The notes beneath the pieces were generated by a model. It saw only the letters and a list, made by a program, of their open reading frames with translations, was not told the DNA's origin and did no database searches. Shown here piece after piece: positions 31,864 through 32,071 of a stretch of DNA of 32,071 nucleotides. Positions within the stretch are counted from its first letter, which is position 1. Each line of letters opens with the position of its first letter. Made by a program: the position numbers and the translations under genes. Source of the stretch: Clostridiales bacterium UBA4039 (GTDB taxonomy: Bacteria > Bacillota > Clostridia > Lachnospirales > Vallitaleaceae); contig DGAD01000002.1 of NCBI GenBank assembly GCA_002382805.1, positions 1 to 32,071 on the forward strand, written 5' to 3'.

Positions 31864-32071
31864 ATGGATAATAAAATAATTCTTGAAAATGAAAAAATCA
31901 TTGAAAATGCGATGACTGTTATATTAAGTGCAGGAGATGCAAGATTATTGCTAAGTGATGCTCTAAATCAAGTGAGTGAAGGAGAATATGATATAGCTAG
32001 ACAAAAGTTGATTACTGGAAAAAGCGAGTTATCAAATGCTCATAGGACGCATTATAGTGCTCCCCATTGTC
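31864..32071 (+). CDS. PTS lactose/cellobiose-family IIA component (cut by window end)
   Basis: The first 69 codons of a IIA protein: MDNKIILENEKIIENAMTVI, then LSAGDARLLLSDAL and EGEYDIARQKL, the helical start of the Lac/Cel IIA fold (ILHAGxAR...EG.F..A in relatives). The active-site His would lie beyond the window. ATG 31864 has AAGGTGAG upstream. Gene order IIB-IIC-IIA supports one operon, with 71 bases after IIC. Confidence 0.85.
   Translation, partial: MDNKIILENEKIIENAMTVILSAGDARLLLSDALNQVSEGEYDIARQKLITGKSELSNAHRTHYSAPHC

Overview
The window looks like chromosomal DNA from a low-GC Gram-positive bacterium of the class Clostridia. The signs are AT-rich sequence, strong AGGAGG-type ribosome binding sites, tRNA genes without an encoded CCA, HPr kinase next to uvrC, and LacI, ROK and PTS carbohydrate genes. 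Genus and species cannot be fixed from sequence alone; a Lachnospirales or Vallitalea-like lineage is a guess.

Layout. 1-7.5 kb: a VanY-type D,D-carboxypeptidase lipoprotein (minus strand), a PspC-domain membrane protein, then a tight plus-strand run of a shrunken LacZ-like protein, uvrC, hprK and a ROK glucokinase, closed by a bidirectional terminator. 7.5-13 kb: a small membrane protein (minus), an XPD/DinG-type helicase fused to a PD-(D/E)XK-like nuclease domain, a cytoplasmic GH13 neopullulanase-type enzyme and tRNA-Ser(CGA). 13-22 kb: a LacI repressor divergent from a sugar operon (binding lipoprotein, ABC ATPase, permease, two Gfo/Idh/MocA oxidoreductases, one TIM-barrel isomerase), then a D-2-hydroxyacid dehydrogenase with its own promoter. 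Repeated TGTAAA/TTTACA half-sites lie between repressor and operon. 22-24.4 kb: an AraC/GyrI-like regulator, a GIY-YIG protein and the tRNA cluster Tyr-Leu-Phe-Gly. Phe and Gly are separated by a tandem array of 93-base hairpin-bearing repeats.

24.3-29.8 kb: a compact integrative element of about 5.4 kb inserted at the 3' end of tRNA-Gly(GCC). It is bounded by a 72/73-base direct repeat that includes the tRNA 3' end and the tRNA operon's terminator. It carries a Tn916-like tyrosine integrase, a second divergent tyrosine recombinase, and one very AT-rich three-gene operon: an unrecognised 421-aa protein, a 176-aa zinc-ribbon protein and a 181-aa two-helix membrane protein. This operon is the best candidate here for an undescribed system. 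Its position as sole cargo of a small island and its membrane component fit a defence or abortive-infection role, but no domain proves this.

29.8 kb to end: a lactose/cellobiose-family PTS operon (IIB, IIC, partial IIA). The IIC gene carries an in-frame TAA at codon 29. The window ends inside IIA.
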